Below are positions 17,548 to 25,471 of a stretch of 50,364 nt of DNA, piece after piece (within the stretch, counting starts at the first letter, position 1; each line of letters opens with the position of its first letter). Where the stretch lies: contig CALVWN010000051.1 of assembly GCA_944367415.1 (NCBI GenBank), positions 1 through 50,364 of the forward strand, in the 5' to 3' direction. The translations under genes and the position numbers were made by a program. Under the pieces are notes generated by a model. It was not told the origin of the DNA. It saw only the letters and a list, made by a program, of their open reading frames with translations, and did not search any database. The DNA comes from an uncultured Clostridia bacterium (GTDB lineage Bacteria > Bacillota > Clostridia > Christensenellales > Borkfalkiaceae).

Positions 17548-19266
17548 ATGAGCTATCAGAGCATCTACGAAGCATGGCTCGCCGATCCCCGTCTTGCGGC
17601 ATCGGACAGAGCGGAGCTGGAGGCGATCGCCTCGGACGAGAAGGAGAAGGAGTACCGCTTCGGCGGCGAACTCGCTTTCGGCACGGCGGGAATGCGCGGC
17701 ATCATCGGCTGCGGCATGAACATGATGAACGTCTACACCGTCATGCGGGCGACGCAGGGGCTTTCCGAGTATATCAAGACGCTCTCCGCGCAGGAGCAGG
17801 CAAAGGGGGTCGTCATCTCCTATGACACGCGCAGAAATTCCCGCCTGTTTGCCGAGAAAGCGGCGGGCGTGCTCGCCAAGAACGGCATCAAGGCGTATCT
17901 CTTCGACGATGTGCATCCCGTTCCCATGCTCTCCTATGCGGTGCGCTATCTGGGCACGGTCGCGGGCATCATGATCACCGCGTCCCACAATCCCAAGGAA
18001 TACAACGGCTATAAGGTGTACGGCGAGGACGGCGCGCAGATGTCGCCCGAGGCGACGGAGATCGTCGTCGGATTCATCGAGAAGATCACCGACTATCTCT
18101 CCGTGACGGGGGAGGAGAACAGCCCGCTCATCGTGCCCGTTCCCCGCGAAGTGGACGATACTTACATCGCGGAGCTGAAAAAGCTCACCCTCTCCAAAGA
18201 GGCGGTGGAAAAGTGCGGCAAGGACTTGAAGCTCGTCTACACGCCCGTGCACGGCTCGGGGTATGTTCCCGTCACCCGTATTCTGAAGGAGCTGGGCATC
18301 AACGTCACCGTCGTCAAGGAGCAGACGACCAAGGATACCGAGTTCTCCACCGTCAAGGTGCCCAATCCCGAGTTCAAGGAGACGCTCTCGATGGGCATTG
18401 CGCTCGCGAACAAGATCGATGCGGACGTCGTGTTCGGCACCGATCCCGACTCCGACCGTCTGGGCGTCGCCGTCAAGAACGACGCGGGCGAGTTCGTGGC
18501 GCTCTCGGGCAACCAGGTGGGCATCCTGCTGCTCGACTACATCCTCACCCGCCTCAAGGAGGAGAACGCGCTGCCCAAGAACGCGGCAGTCGTCAAATCC
18601 TTCGTCACGACGGGCATGGCAAAGGCGATCTGTTCGGATTTCGGCGTCGCCCTCTTCGAGACGCCCGTCGGGTTCAAGTTCATCGGCGAGAAGATCAAGG
18701 AGTGGGAGCAGGACGGCTCGCACACCTTCGTGTTCGGCTTGGAGGAGAGTTGCGGGTATCTGCGCGGCACGCACGCGCGCGACAAGGACGCCGTCGTCGC
18801 CTCCATGCTCTGCGCCGAGATGGTGTGCTACTACACCTACATCGGCAAGACGGTGTGGGGAAGACTGAATGAGATCTATGCGAAGTACGGCTTCGTGCTC
18901 GACAAGAACGAGTCCATCCAGTATGCGGGACTGAACGCGATGAAGGAGATGAACGCCGTCGTCGACGCCCTCAAGACGGTGGACGTCAGATCGTTCGGCA
19001 GCTTTGCGGTCGAGGCGGTGCGCGACTATTCCGCAGATCTTCGCAGAACGGCGGACGGCAGGACGGAACCGCTCAACATCCCCAAGTGCAACTGCGTCTA
19101 CTACGAACTTGCGGGCGGATCCTTCGTGTGCGTGCGGCCGTCGGGAACGGAGCCAAAGCTCAAGATCTATTACTCCATCAAGGCGCCCTCCGAAGGGGAG
19201 GCGGAGCAGGAACTGCTCGGCGTCAAGGCATCCGTCAAGGCGCTTCTGGACAGCGTCAAACAGTGA
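17548..19266 (+). CDS. pgm: Phosphoglucomutase (second paralogue)
   Basis: A 572-residue alpha-D-phosphohexomutase that interconverts glucose-6-phosphate and glucose-1-phosphate, the precursor for RmlA and for glycogen or cell-wall sugars. It carries TASHNPKEYNGYK with the phosphoserine, GTDPDSDRLGV for Mg, GLEESCGYLRGTHARDKD in the specificity loop and RPSGTEPKLKIY at the phosphate site. The ATG at 17548 has AAGGAG 8 bp upstream (17534-17539). The specificity loop has GLEESCG where the operon-borne copy has GFEESYG, which hints at different sugar preference. A strong terminator follows directly. Confidence 0.93.
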   Translation: MSYQSIYEAWLADPRLAASDRAELEAIASDEKEKEYRFGGELAFGTAGMRGIIGCGMNMMNVYTVMRATQGLSEYIKTLSAQEQAKGVVISYDTRRNSRLFAEKAAGVLAKNGIKAYLFDDVHPVPMLSYAVRYLGTVAGIMITASHNPKEYNGYKVYGEDGAQMSPEATEIVVGFIEKITDYLSVTGEENSPLIVPVPREVDDTYIAELKKLTLSKEAVEKCGKDLKLVYTPVHGSGYVPVTRILKELGINVTVVKEQTTKDTEFSTVKVPNPEFKETLSMGIALANKIDADVVFGTDPDSDRLGVAVKNDAGEFVALSGNQVGILLLDYILTRLKEENALPKNAAVVKSFVTTGMAKAICSDFGVALFETPVGFKFIGEKIKEWEQDGSHTFVFGLEESCGYLRGTHARDKDAVVASMLCAEMVCYYTYIGKTVWGRLNEIYAKYGFVLDKNESIQYAGLNAMKEMNAVVDALKTVDVRSFGSFAVEAVRDYSADLRRTADGRTEPLNIPKCNCVYYELAGGSFVCVRPSGTEPKLKIYYSIKAPSEGEAEQELLGVKASVKALLDSVKQ

Positions 19267-19275
19267 ATTATCTTT

Positions 19276-19317
19276 GGCGCCGCCGTGCATCGCACGGCGG
19301 CGCCGTTATTTTAATTT
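19276..19317 (+). terminator. Intrinsic terminator after phosphoglucomutase gene
   Basis: A perfect 13-bp stem (19276-19288 with 19292-19304) closes a 3-base ATC loop and is followed by a T-rich stretch (GTTATTTTAATTT). Confidence 0.88.
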
Positions 19318-19321
19318 CAGG

Positions 19322-19351
19322 TGAAAGTTTTATCGATTTTGAAAGTTTATA
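19322..19351 (+). promoter_or_regulatory. Direct repeat abutting the -35 box (possible operator)
   Basis: TGAAAGTTT occurs at 19322-19330 and again at 19340-19348, 18 bp apart, and the second copy ends just before the TTGACA box. The A+T-rich pair stands out from its surroundings and could bind the ArsR-type regulator encoded immediately downstream or another regulator. Confidence 0.45.
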
Positions 19352-19381
19352 TTGACAATTCCGCCCGAAATGCCGTATAAT
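19352..19381 (+). promoter_or_regulatory. Sigma-A promoter of the arsR-like/araM operon
   Basis: Consensus TTGACA at 19352-19357 and TATAAT at 19376-19381 with an 18-bp spacer. This places transcription start near 19388 and rules out the in-frame TTG at 19352 as a start codon. Confidence 0.9.
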
Positions 19382-19408
19382 AAGGGCAAACTATGGGGGA
19401 ATGAAGAC

Positions 19409-20320
19409 ATGATCTACCTGAAAGATTTCAAACAGGGGCGGCTCTTATACGAGGCGCTCGATTCCGATGTGCGCCTCGGGATCCTCGACGAACTGCTGCA
19501 GAAGGGGGAGCTGAATCTCGCCTATTTTGCCAAGCGGTTCAACGTGTCCAACGGCGCCATCACGGCACACGTCAAAAAGCTGCACGCGGCGGGGCTGATC
19601 GATATTTCCACCTCCTCCGGCATCCGCGGCACGCAGAAGATCTGCTCGCTCGCGGCGGACAAGATCGTCATCGACTTTCTCAACCATCCGCAGGAGGAGG
19701 GGCGCGTGGAGTCGGCGCAGATCGACGTGGGGCAGTACGTCGCCTATGACGCCCATCCGACCTGCGGGCTGGCGACGCGCGAATCGGTGATCGGTCGCTT
19801 TGACGACCCCGCCTGCTTTTCCTATCCCGAACGTTTCCGCGCGGGCATTCTCTGGATGACGTACGGATATGTCGAGTATCTCTTTCCCAACTATCTGACC
19901 GAGGATACCCGCCTGCAGGAGCTGCAGATCTCGCTCGAACTCGCCTCCGAGGCGCCCGGCTACGCCGCCTACTATCCGAGCGACATCCATTTTTCGCTCA
20001 ACGGAAAGCCGCTCGGCGTCTATCTGAGCAAGGGCGAATACAACGATCGCGCGGGAACGGTCAATCCCTCCTGGTGGTACGGCAATCTCGGGCAGTACGG
20101 CAAGAAGGTGACCATCGTCGTCAACCGCGACGGCGCGTTCATCGGCGGCGTCAGGGTCTCTCCGACGCGGCTGGAAGATCTCGGCATCTCCGCGGGCGAA
20201 CAGATCCATTTCCGCATTTCCGTGCCGGAGGACGCCGAGCACCGCGGCGGATTCACGCTGTTCGGCAGGGGATTCGGCGACTACGACGAGGGGATCGTCT
20301 GCAACTTTATCTGTAAATAA
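19409..20320 (+). CDS. ArsR-family regulator with a C-terminal beta-rich sensor domain
   Basis: A 303-residue regulator. Residues 10-90 form a winged helix: DSDVRLGILDELL, then the recognition helix VSNGAITAHVKKLHAAGL, then the wing around GIRGTQKI. The remaining 210 residues are unusual for ArsR proteins, which are mostly near 100 residues. They are rich in aromatic and beta-prone segments (VEYLFPNYL, DIHFSLNGKPLGVYL, FTLFGRGFGDYDEG) and may fold as a beta-sandwich ligand domain. The start ATG at 19409 has a GGGGGA site at 19395-19400. The gene leads an operon with araM and a TIM-barrel isomerase, so a sugar or polyol phosphate may be the ligand; this is inference. Confidence 0.8.
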   Translation: MIYLKDFKQGRLLYEALDSDVRLGILDELLQKGELNLAYFAKRFNVSNGAITAHVKKLHAAGLIDISTSSGIRGTQKICSLAADKIVIDFLNHPQEEGRVESAQIDVGQYVAYDAHPTCGLATRESVIGRFDDPACFSYPERFRAGILWMTYGYVEYLFPNYLTEDTRLQELQISLELASEAPGYAAYYPSDIHFSLNGKPLGVYLSKGEYNDRAGTVNPSWWYGNLGQYGKKVTIVVNRDGAFIGGVRVSPTRLEDLGISAGEQIHFRISVPEDAEHRGGFTLFGRGFGDYDEGIVCNFICK

Positions 20321-20329
20321 GGGGGAAAT

Positions 20330-21457
20330 ATGGACATTCAGGCGCTTTCCCAAACGTTCGGCATCAATGCCGAGCGTAAACAGGCGGGCGGGTTTCCCGT
20401 CTTTGAAGAGCGCATCCGCGCAAAGCGCGTGCTGCTCGTCGCGGACGAGACGACGGCGCGTTTTCTGCCGCCCGTCGCGGAGATGGCGGGGCGCACCGCC
20501 GCCGCGTGCGGGACGCTCATCCTTCCATCGCCCGAGCCGGTCGCCGACGAAGAGAGCGTGCAGCGCGTCCGGGAGGGGAGCGAGGGGTACGACTATCTGC
20601 TCGCCGTCGGCGCCGGGACGCTCAACGACCTGTGCAAGTACGCGGGGTTTCTCACGCACACCCCGAGCGGGGTATTTGCCACGGCGCCCTCGATGGACGG
20701 GTTCACGTCGGGCGTCACCCCCCTCATCGAACACGGGTTCAAGATCACGCGAAATGCGCAGACGGCGTCCGACGTGCTGATGGACTTCGACGTGCTCACG
20801 CACGCGCCCCGCATCATGATCGGCGCGGGCGTGGGCGACATTCTCGCCAAATACTGCTGTCTCACCGACTGGCGCATTTCCTCTTATCTCACGGGAGAGA
20901 ACGTCAACGAGGAGGCATTCTCTCTCATGCTGGGCGCGGTGCGCGCCTGCGACGAGAGCCTCCCCTCGCTCATGGCGGGAAGGGCGGATGGGGTGGAAAA
21001 ACTCATGGACGCTCTTCTCATTTCGGGGTACGCAATGGTGATCGCGGGCAATTCCCGCCCCGCCTCGGGCGCCGAGCATCACATGAGCCACTTTCTGGAG
21101 ATGGATTTCCTGCGCCGCGGTGAGCGCATCCCGCTGCACGGCGTCAAGGTGGGGCTGGGGACGATGGTCTCCCTCTACCTCTATCACACGCTTGCGCGCC
21201 GCCCTGCCTTCGAGGGGTGCGAGAAGGTGTATGCCGAGGCAGAAACGCTGCCCTCGCCCGAGTATGTGGAGAATGTGCTCGCGCGGCTTGACTGTCCGAC
21301 GCGGTTCTCGCAGCTGGGGATCCCGCGCGAGACGGTCAGGAGAATGTTCTTCGAGGCGTACAAGATCCGCGACCGCTACACCATTCTCACGCTGTACTGC
21401 ACGAAGGGCTTTATGACGGACGCGGTCGCCGAAGAGCTTCTGGAGAGGTTCTATTGA
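20330..21457 (+). CDS. araM: sn-Glycerol-1-phosphate dehydrogenase, AraM/EgsA family
   Basis: A 375-residue member of the iron-containing alcohol dehydrogenase superfamily. AraM of Bacillus reduces dihydroxyacetone phosphate to sn-glycerol-1-phosphate. AVGAGTLNDLCKY (around 93-105) is the dinucleotide loop, TAPSMDGFTSGVTPLI is a family hallmark, and metal ligands include His residues in GAEHHMSHFLE (250, 251) and PLHG (His270). GGGGGAA just upstream of the ATG is the ribosome-binding site. It is coupled to the next gene by a TGATG overlap. In Bacillus araM sits in the arabinose operon. Here its neighbours are a regulator and a sugar isomerase-like gene. Confidence 0.9.
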   Translation: MDIQALSQTFGINAERKQAGGFPVFEERIRAKRVLLVADETTARFLPPVAEMAGRTAAACGTLILPSPEPVADEESVQRVREGSEGYDYLLAVGAGTLNDLCKYAGFLTHTPSGVFATAPSMDGFTSGVTPLIEHGFKITRNAQTASDVLMDFDVLTHAPRIMIGAGVGDILAKYCCLTDWRISSYLTGENVNEEAFSLMLGAVRACDESLPSLMAGRADGVEKLMDALLISGYAMVIAGNSRPASGAEHHMSHFLEMDFLRRGERIPLHGVKVGLGTMVSLYLYHTLARRPAFEGCEKVYAEAETLPSPEYVENVLARLDCPTRFSQLGIPRETVRRMFFEAYKIRDRYTILTLYCTKGFMTDAVAEELLERFY

Positions 21458-22248
21458 TGATCGAGGTCGGCATTTCGACGGCGTCTTTGTTTCTGCGCCA
21501 CAACAACGAGGACGCGCTGCCCCTGTTCGATGCGTGGGGGATCCCCTGCGCCGAGGTGTTCCTCACCTCCTTTTCCGAATACGAACCGGACTTCGCGCGT
21601 CTGCTCGCGCAGCGGAAGGGAAAGGTGCGCATCCATTCCGTCCACGTTCTCAACACGCAGTACGAGCCGCAGCTCTACGCCGAGCATCCGCGCGTCAAGG
21701 CGGACGCCTACGGCTGGCTCGGCAAGGTGATGGCGTCGGCAAAGGTGCTGGGCGCGCACAACTATACCTTCCACGGCATTGCGCGGCTCAAGCGCACCTT
21801 CCGCGAAAATCTGCCCCGCTCTGCGGCGGAGACGCGGAAAATCTATGACGTATGCGCGGAATCGGGCGTCAGATTGTGTTACGAGAATGTGGAGTGGACG
21901 CTTTACAACCATCCCGGCGTGTTTTCCGAGCTGAAAAAGGGCTGTCCGGGACTGGGCGGCGTGCTCGATATCAAGCAGGCGCGCATCTCGGGCTATGACT
22001 GGCGGGAATATCTCACGGAGATGGGGGAAAGCCTCGCCACCGTTCACGTCAGCGACGTCACGGCGGAGGGGAAGATGTGTCTCCCCGGGCAGGGGGTGTT
22101 TCCGTTTGAAGAGCTGTTCTCGCGGCTGGCGGACGCAGGGTTCGGCGGCGCCGTGCTCCTTGAAAATTACGCAAAGGATTTTACGGAGAACGGGCAGCTG
22201 CGGGCGGCATACGAGTATCTTGCGGAACTTTCCGCACGCGTACGGTAA
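21457..22248 (+). CDS. Sugar phosphate isomerase/epimerase, TIM-barrel family
   Basis: A 263-residue protein of the xylose-isomerase-like/AP endonuclease family 2 fold. Acidic and histidine residues at barrel strand ends are visible: HSVHVLNTQYEPQL, NYTFHGIARLK, CYENVEWTLYNHPG, GVLDIKQARISGYDW, TVHVSDVTAEGK and VLLENYAKDF. I chose ATG 21457 because GGAGAGG (21442-21448) lies 8 bp upstream and the start overlaps the araM stop. The substrate cannot be deduced. Its coupling to araM suggests they act on the same glycerol- or pentose-derived metabolite. Confidence 0.8.
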   Translation: MIEVGISTASLFLRHNNEDALPLFDAWGIPCAEVFLTSFSEYEPDFARLLAQRKGKVRIHSVHVLNTQYEPQLYAEHPRVKADAYGWLGKVMASAKVLGAHNYTFHGIARLKRTFRENLPRSAAETRKIYDVCAESGVRLCYENVEWTLYNHPGVFSELKKGCPGLGGVLDIKQARISGYDWREYLTEMGESLATVHVSDVTAEGKMCLPGQGVFPFEELFSRLADAGFGGAVLLENYAKDFTENGQLRAAYEYLAELSARVR

Positions 22249-22276
22249 AAAAATTTGTGCGGCGGCTTGAAAAAAA

Positions 22277-22305
22277 TTGACAAGCCCGCCGCGCTTTGCT
22301 ATAAT
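22277..22305 (+). promoter_or_regulatory. Consensus sigma-A promoter of rpsU
   Basis: TTGACA at 22277-22282 and TATAAT at 22300-22305 with exactly 17 bp between them, as expected for a highly expressed ribosomal protein gene. Confidence 0.93.
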
Positions 22306-22354
22306 AAACGAGCATGGAAATGCAAGTAAGTGCTGCGGCGAAGGAGGGTTGAAT

Positions 22355-22531
22355 ATGTCTACGATCAGAGTCGGAGAAAACGAGAATCTCGAAAGCGCGC
22401 TTCGCCGTTTCAAGAGAAAGTGCTCGCGCGACGGCATCATCGGCGATCTCCGCAAGAAGGAGTTCTACGAGAAGCCTTCCGTGAAGAAGCGCAAGAAGGC
22501 GGAAGCCGCTCGCAAGAGAAGCAGAAACTGA
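22355..22531 (+). CDS. rpsU: 30S ribosomal protein S21
   Basis: A 58-residue basic protein of the small ribosomal subunit that sits near the anti-Shine-Dalgarno end of 16S rRNA and helps initiation. The core [19 protein letters not shown] segment (here [17 protein letters not shown]), [15 protein letters not shown] and a Lys/Arg-rich tail are characteristic. The start ATG at 22355 has AAGGAGG 7 bp upstream (22341-22347). The frame extends further upstream but would run through the promoter. It is followed within 11 bases by a terminator. Confidence 0.97.
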   Translation: MSTIRVGENENLESALRRFKRKCSRDGIIGDLRKKEFYEKPSVKKRKKAEAARKRSRN

Positions 22532-22541
22532 GAAACAAAAG

Positions 22542-22573
22542 ATCCGTAACCGTCCGGTTGCGGATTTTTTCTT
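22542..22573 (+). terminator. Intrinsic terminator after rpsU
   Basis: ATCCGTAACCG (22542-22552) pairs with CGGTTGCGGAT (22555-22565), an 11-bp stem with one G-T pair and a 2-base spacer that must open into the loop, followed by TTTTTTCTT. Confidence 0.88.
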
Positions 22574-22616
22574 GCAAAAAATGTCGCAGGATGTCGAAAA
22601 TCGGGAGGTCATGTCG

Positions 22617-23003
22617 ATGGAACGCACGCTCAAGACGCTTGCAAAAGAGGCAAAGATGCGCATGAAAAAGGGCTTTTGGGAGAACTGCGAGCGGGAGCTG
22701 GACGCCCGCCGCCGCGATGCCCGCGCACAGGGCATCAGCGAGAGCAAGATGGAGCGCTATTTCGTCGGAAAGGTGACGGACACCATCCGCGGCGAGACGC
22801 CGGACGCCTTTTACCTCAAGGTGAAAAAGCTCCTTCTCGAGGAGGGCGAGGTGTCCGACGCGATCGGCAGGCTCACCGATAAGGCGTACTATGCGACGCT
22901 CTCCTACGAGGAGAAGCAGCGCTACAATCTGGAGCTTTCGGAAAAGTATCTCGAGGCGCTCAAGCGCTTCCGCCGCGAATATCCGTTTGAGAAGAACGGA
23001 TGA
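22617..23003 (+). CDS. Small charged protein of unknown function
   Basis: A 128-residue, strongly charged and probably all-helical protein with no membrane segment (MERTLKTLAKEAKMRMKKG at the start, LKRFRREYPFEKNG at the end). The central part RDARAQGISESKMERYFVGKVTDTI and the repeated KLLLEEGEVSDAIGRL look like regulator- or adaptor-type helices, but I recognise no family. The start ATG at 22617 is chosen because GGGAGG at 22603-22608 lies 8 bp upstream. ATG 22611 is too close and ATG 22581 has no site. It follows the rpsU terminator by about 45 bp, so it depends on readthrough or an unseen promoter. Confidence 0.75.
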   Translation: MERTLKTLAKEAKMRMKKGFWENCERELDARRRDARAQGISESKMERYFVGKVTDTIRGETPDAFYLKVKKLLLEEGEVSDAIGRLTDKAYYATLSYEEKQRYNLELSEKYLEALKRFRREYPFEKNG

Positions 23004-23012
23004 GCGAGGATC

Positions 23013-23041
23013 CGCCCCGTCCGCGCAGCGCGGACGGGGCG
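23013..23041 (+). terminator. Strong GC hairpin, possible terminator
   Basis: A perfect 13-bp stem (23013-23025 with 23029-23041) around a CAG loop lies 10 bases after the stop of the small unknown gene. It lacks a T tract, so termination efficiency is uncertain. Confidence 0.55.
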
Positions 23042-23049
23042 AATTCGGC

Positions 23050-23070
23050 AGTTTTCCGGCGAGGAAAACT
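23050..23070 (+). promoter_or_regulatory. Perfect inverted repeat at the pcrA -35 box
   Basis: AGTTTTCC (23050-23057) and GGAAAACT (23063-23070) form a perfect 8-bp dyad with a 5-bp centre. The right half ends at the first base of the TTGTCA -35 box, a position expected for an operator. Confidence 0.5.
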
Positions 23071-23098
23071 TGTCATTTTCGGGCGCGTATGGTATAAT
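23070..23098 (+). promoter_or_regulatory. Promoter giving a leaderless pcrA mRNA
   Basis: TTGTCA at 23070-23075 and TATAAT at 23093-23098 are 17 bp apart. The last T of the -10 box is only eight bases from the pcrA ATG at 23107, so transcription would start at or within a base or two of the start codon and no Shine-Dalgarno sequence can be transcribed. Confidence 0.82.
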
Positions 23099-23106
23099 AG
23101 ACGGGT

Positions 23107-25461
23107 ATGATAGAATATGAACAGCTCAACGAAGAACAGCTCGCGCCCGTCCTCGATACCGAGGGCGCCGTTCTGGTGCTTGCGGGAGCGGGCAGCGGAA
23201 AGACGCGCGTGCTCACCTCCCGCATCGCCCATCTCGTCACCGAAAAGGGGGTGCCGCCCGAGAACATCCTCGCCATCACCTTCACCAACAAGGCGGCAAA
23301 GGAGATGCGCGAACGGCTGGAGGGCATGACCGACGTCGCGCGGATGTGGGTGTGTACCATCCACTCCATGTGCGTCAAGATCCTTCGGATGTTTGCGGAC
23401 AGGAGAGGTCTTTCCGCTAATTTTTCCATCTATTCCGAACAGGAGCGCTCCGCCGTCGTCAAACAGGCATTCAAGGAGTGCGGCTACGACGACGAGGACG
23501 GAAAGCTCTTAAAATCCGTCAAATGGCATATCTCCAATGCCAAGATGCTCGGACTTTCCCCCCGCGACTACGCACTGCGCAGCGGCAGGGAGGCGAACGT
23601 CGAGACGGCGGTCAGGGTGTACGAGAAATACAACGCGCACCTCAAGGCATACAACGCGCTCGACTTCGACGATCTGCTCACCGAGACGCTCTCCCTTCTC
23701 AAGGAGGACGCCGAGGCGCTCGCCTATCTTTCGGGGCGCTTCCGCTATATCCACGTCGACGAGTTCCAGGACACCAACGCCGTGCAGTTCGAGATCGTCA
23801 AGTGCCTCTCCTCCGTGCACGGCAATCTCTTTGTCGTCGGCGACGACGATCAGTCCATCTACGGCTGGCGGGGCGCGAAGATCGAGAACATCCTCGGCTT
23901 TCAGAAAGTATACCCCAAGGCGAAGGTGTACAAGCTCCAGCAAAATTACCGCTCCACGCAGGCGATCCTTGCGCTCGCGAACGCCTCCATCGCGCACAAT
24001 GCGCACCGTACGGACAAGAAGCTGCATACCGAGAACCCTGCGGGCGACGCGCCCGTCTACTTCGAGGCGGAGGATGAGACGAGCGAGGCGCTCTACTGCG
24101 CCCGCACCGTCATGCACCTGCGCGCGCAGGGGTACCGCCTCGCCGACTGCGCCGTGCTCATGCGCATCAACGCGCTCACGCGCTCCTTCGAGCAGGAATT
24201 TACAAAATACGGCATCTCCTATAAGGTGTTCGGCGGCTTCAAGTTCTTCGAACGCAAGGAGATCAAGGATATCCTCGCATACCTTCGCGTCGCGGGCAAT
24301 CCCTTCGACACCGAGGCGGTCGCGCGCATCATCAACGTGCCGCGTCGCGGCATCGGCGAAAAGACGGTGCAGGCGCTCTTCGACTATGCGGAGCGGGAGG
24401 ACGTCTCCCTCTACGACGCCGTGCAGGACTGCGATCTGCTGCCCGTCAACGCCGGCACGAAGCAAAAACTCCGCGCCTTCGGGCAGTACCTCAAAGAGCT
24501 GGTGATCGAGGCGGAGGTGCGCCCCGTCGACGCGTTCGTGCGCTACCTCATCGACAGCTCGGGGATGCGCGAACAGTACGCCGACAATTCGGACGAATCG
24601 GTGACCAAGCGCGCCAACATCGACGAGTTCTTCAATTCGGTGGAGGAGTTCGTCCGCATGAACCCCGAAGCGTCGCTCTCCGATTATCTGCAGCAGATCA
24701 CGCTCTATTCGGACACCGACGAGATGGACGAGGGCGACTACGTCACGATCGCGACCATCCATGCCGTCAAGGGCCTGGAGTTCAGGTGTGTCTTTCTCGT
24801 CGGACTGGAGGAGGACGTCATGCCCACGTCGCGTGCGCAGAACGATCCCGCCGCCCTCGAGGAGGAGCGCCGTCTCATGTACGTCGCCATCACGCGGGCG
24901 CGGGAGAAACTCTATCTCACGCGCTCCAGGAGCAGATACCTCTACGGCCGCCGCGAGCTTACGATGCGCTCGGAGTTCGTCGACGAGCTGGACGGGATGC
25001 TCGATCTTCCCAAAACCTCCCGCGCGCCCCGCTATCCGGACGGCTATGAGCGCGGATACGGCAGCTACGGCGCGGGACGCGGCTATGCGGGCGGTTACGG
25101 CGGCGGCAGAAACGGTTACGGCGGGGGAACGCTGCGCGGCTCCGCGCAGAGCGAGGAGGGGTTCCGCACCTTCGGCGCGGGGAGCGCCCCGCGGACGAGT
25201 GTTCCGAAACAGCCCGACCGTTCCTCCGGTTTTGCGTCCGGAACGCGGTTCGGCAACGCCGGCGTGACGGCAAAGACGCAGCCGCGCAACGACACGTCCG
25301 GCTTTGCGGTCGGCGTGCGCGTGCGGCACGCGCGCTTCGGCGAGGGCGTCGTCACCGCCATGCGCGGCGCGGGCGGCAACGTCATCATCACGGTCAGTTT
25401 TGACAAGGCGGGCAACAAGGATCTCGCCGCCGCGCTTGCGCCGCTCGAGATCATCTCCTGA
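23107..25461 (+). CDS. pcrA: ATP-dependent DNA helicase PcrA (UvrD/Rep family)
   Basis: A 784-residue SF1 3'-5' helicase for repair, replication of rolling-circle plasmids and transcription-coupled repair. Walker A GAGSGKT is at 27-33, FTNKAAKEMRERL (motif Ia), the DEFQD Walker B at 218-222, DDDQSIYGWRGA, TIHAVKGLEF and the final TRAREKLYL motif follow in order. A TAG stop at 23098-23100 is in frame just upstream, so ATG 23107 is the only sensible start, and it has no ribosome-binding site. Residues 639-678 are a Gly/Tyr/Arg-rich low-complexity linker. The last 55 residues form the Tudor-like RNA-polymerase-binding domain (VRVRHARFGEGVV). ligA follows after 10 bp. Confidence 0.95.
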   Translation: MIEYEQLNEEQLAPVLDTEGAVLVLAGAGSGKTRVLTSRIAHLVTEKGVPPENILAITFTNKAAKEMRERLEGMTDVARMWVCTIHSMCVKILRMFADRRGLSANFSIYSEQERSAVVKQAFKECGYDDEDGKLLKSVKWHISNAKMLGLSPRDYALRSGREANVETAVRVYEKYNAHLKAYNALDFDDLLTETLSLLKEDAEALAYLSGRFRYIHVDEFQDTNAVQFEIVKCLSSVHGNLFVVGDDDQSIYGWRGAKIENILGFQKVYPKAKVYKLQQNYRSTQAILALANASIAHNAHRTDKKLHTENPAGDAPVYFEAEDETSEALYCARTVMHLRAQGYRLADCAVLMRINALTRSFEQEFTKYGISYKVFGGFKFFERKEIKDILAYLRVAGNPFDTEAVARIINVPRRGIGEKTVQALFDYAEREDVSLYDAVQDCDLLPVNAGTKQKLRAFGQYLKELVIEAEVRPVDAFVRYLIDSSGMREQYADNSDESVTKRANIDEFFNSVEEFVRMNPEASLSDYLQQITLYSDTDEMDEGDYVTIATIHAVKGLEFRCVFLVGLEEDVMPTSRAQNDPAALEEERRLMYVAITRAREKLYLTRSRSRYLYGRRELTMRSEFVDELDGMLDLPKTSRAPRYPDGYERGYGSYGAGRGYAGGYGGGRNGYGGGTLRGSAQSEEGFRTFGAGSAPRTSVPKQPDRSSGFASGTRFGNAGVTAKTQPRNDTSGFAVGVRVRHARFGEGVVTAMRGAGGNVIITVSFDKAGNKDLAAALAPLEIIS

Positions 25462-25471
25462 GGAGGCCGAT

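Noticed and set aside
17458..19290. 610-codon open frame on the - strand
   Set aside because: Antisense shadow of the second phosphoglucomutase gene, rich in His, Asp and Arg without recognisable motifs.
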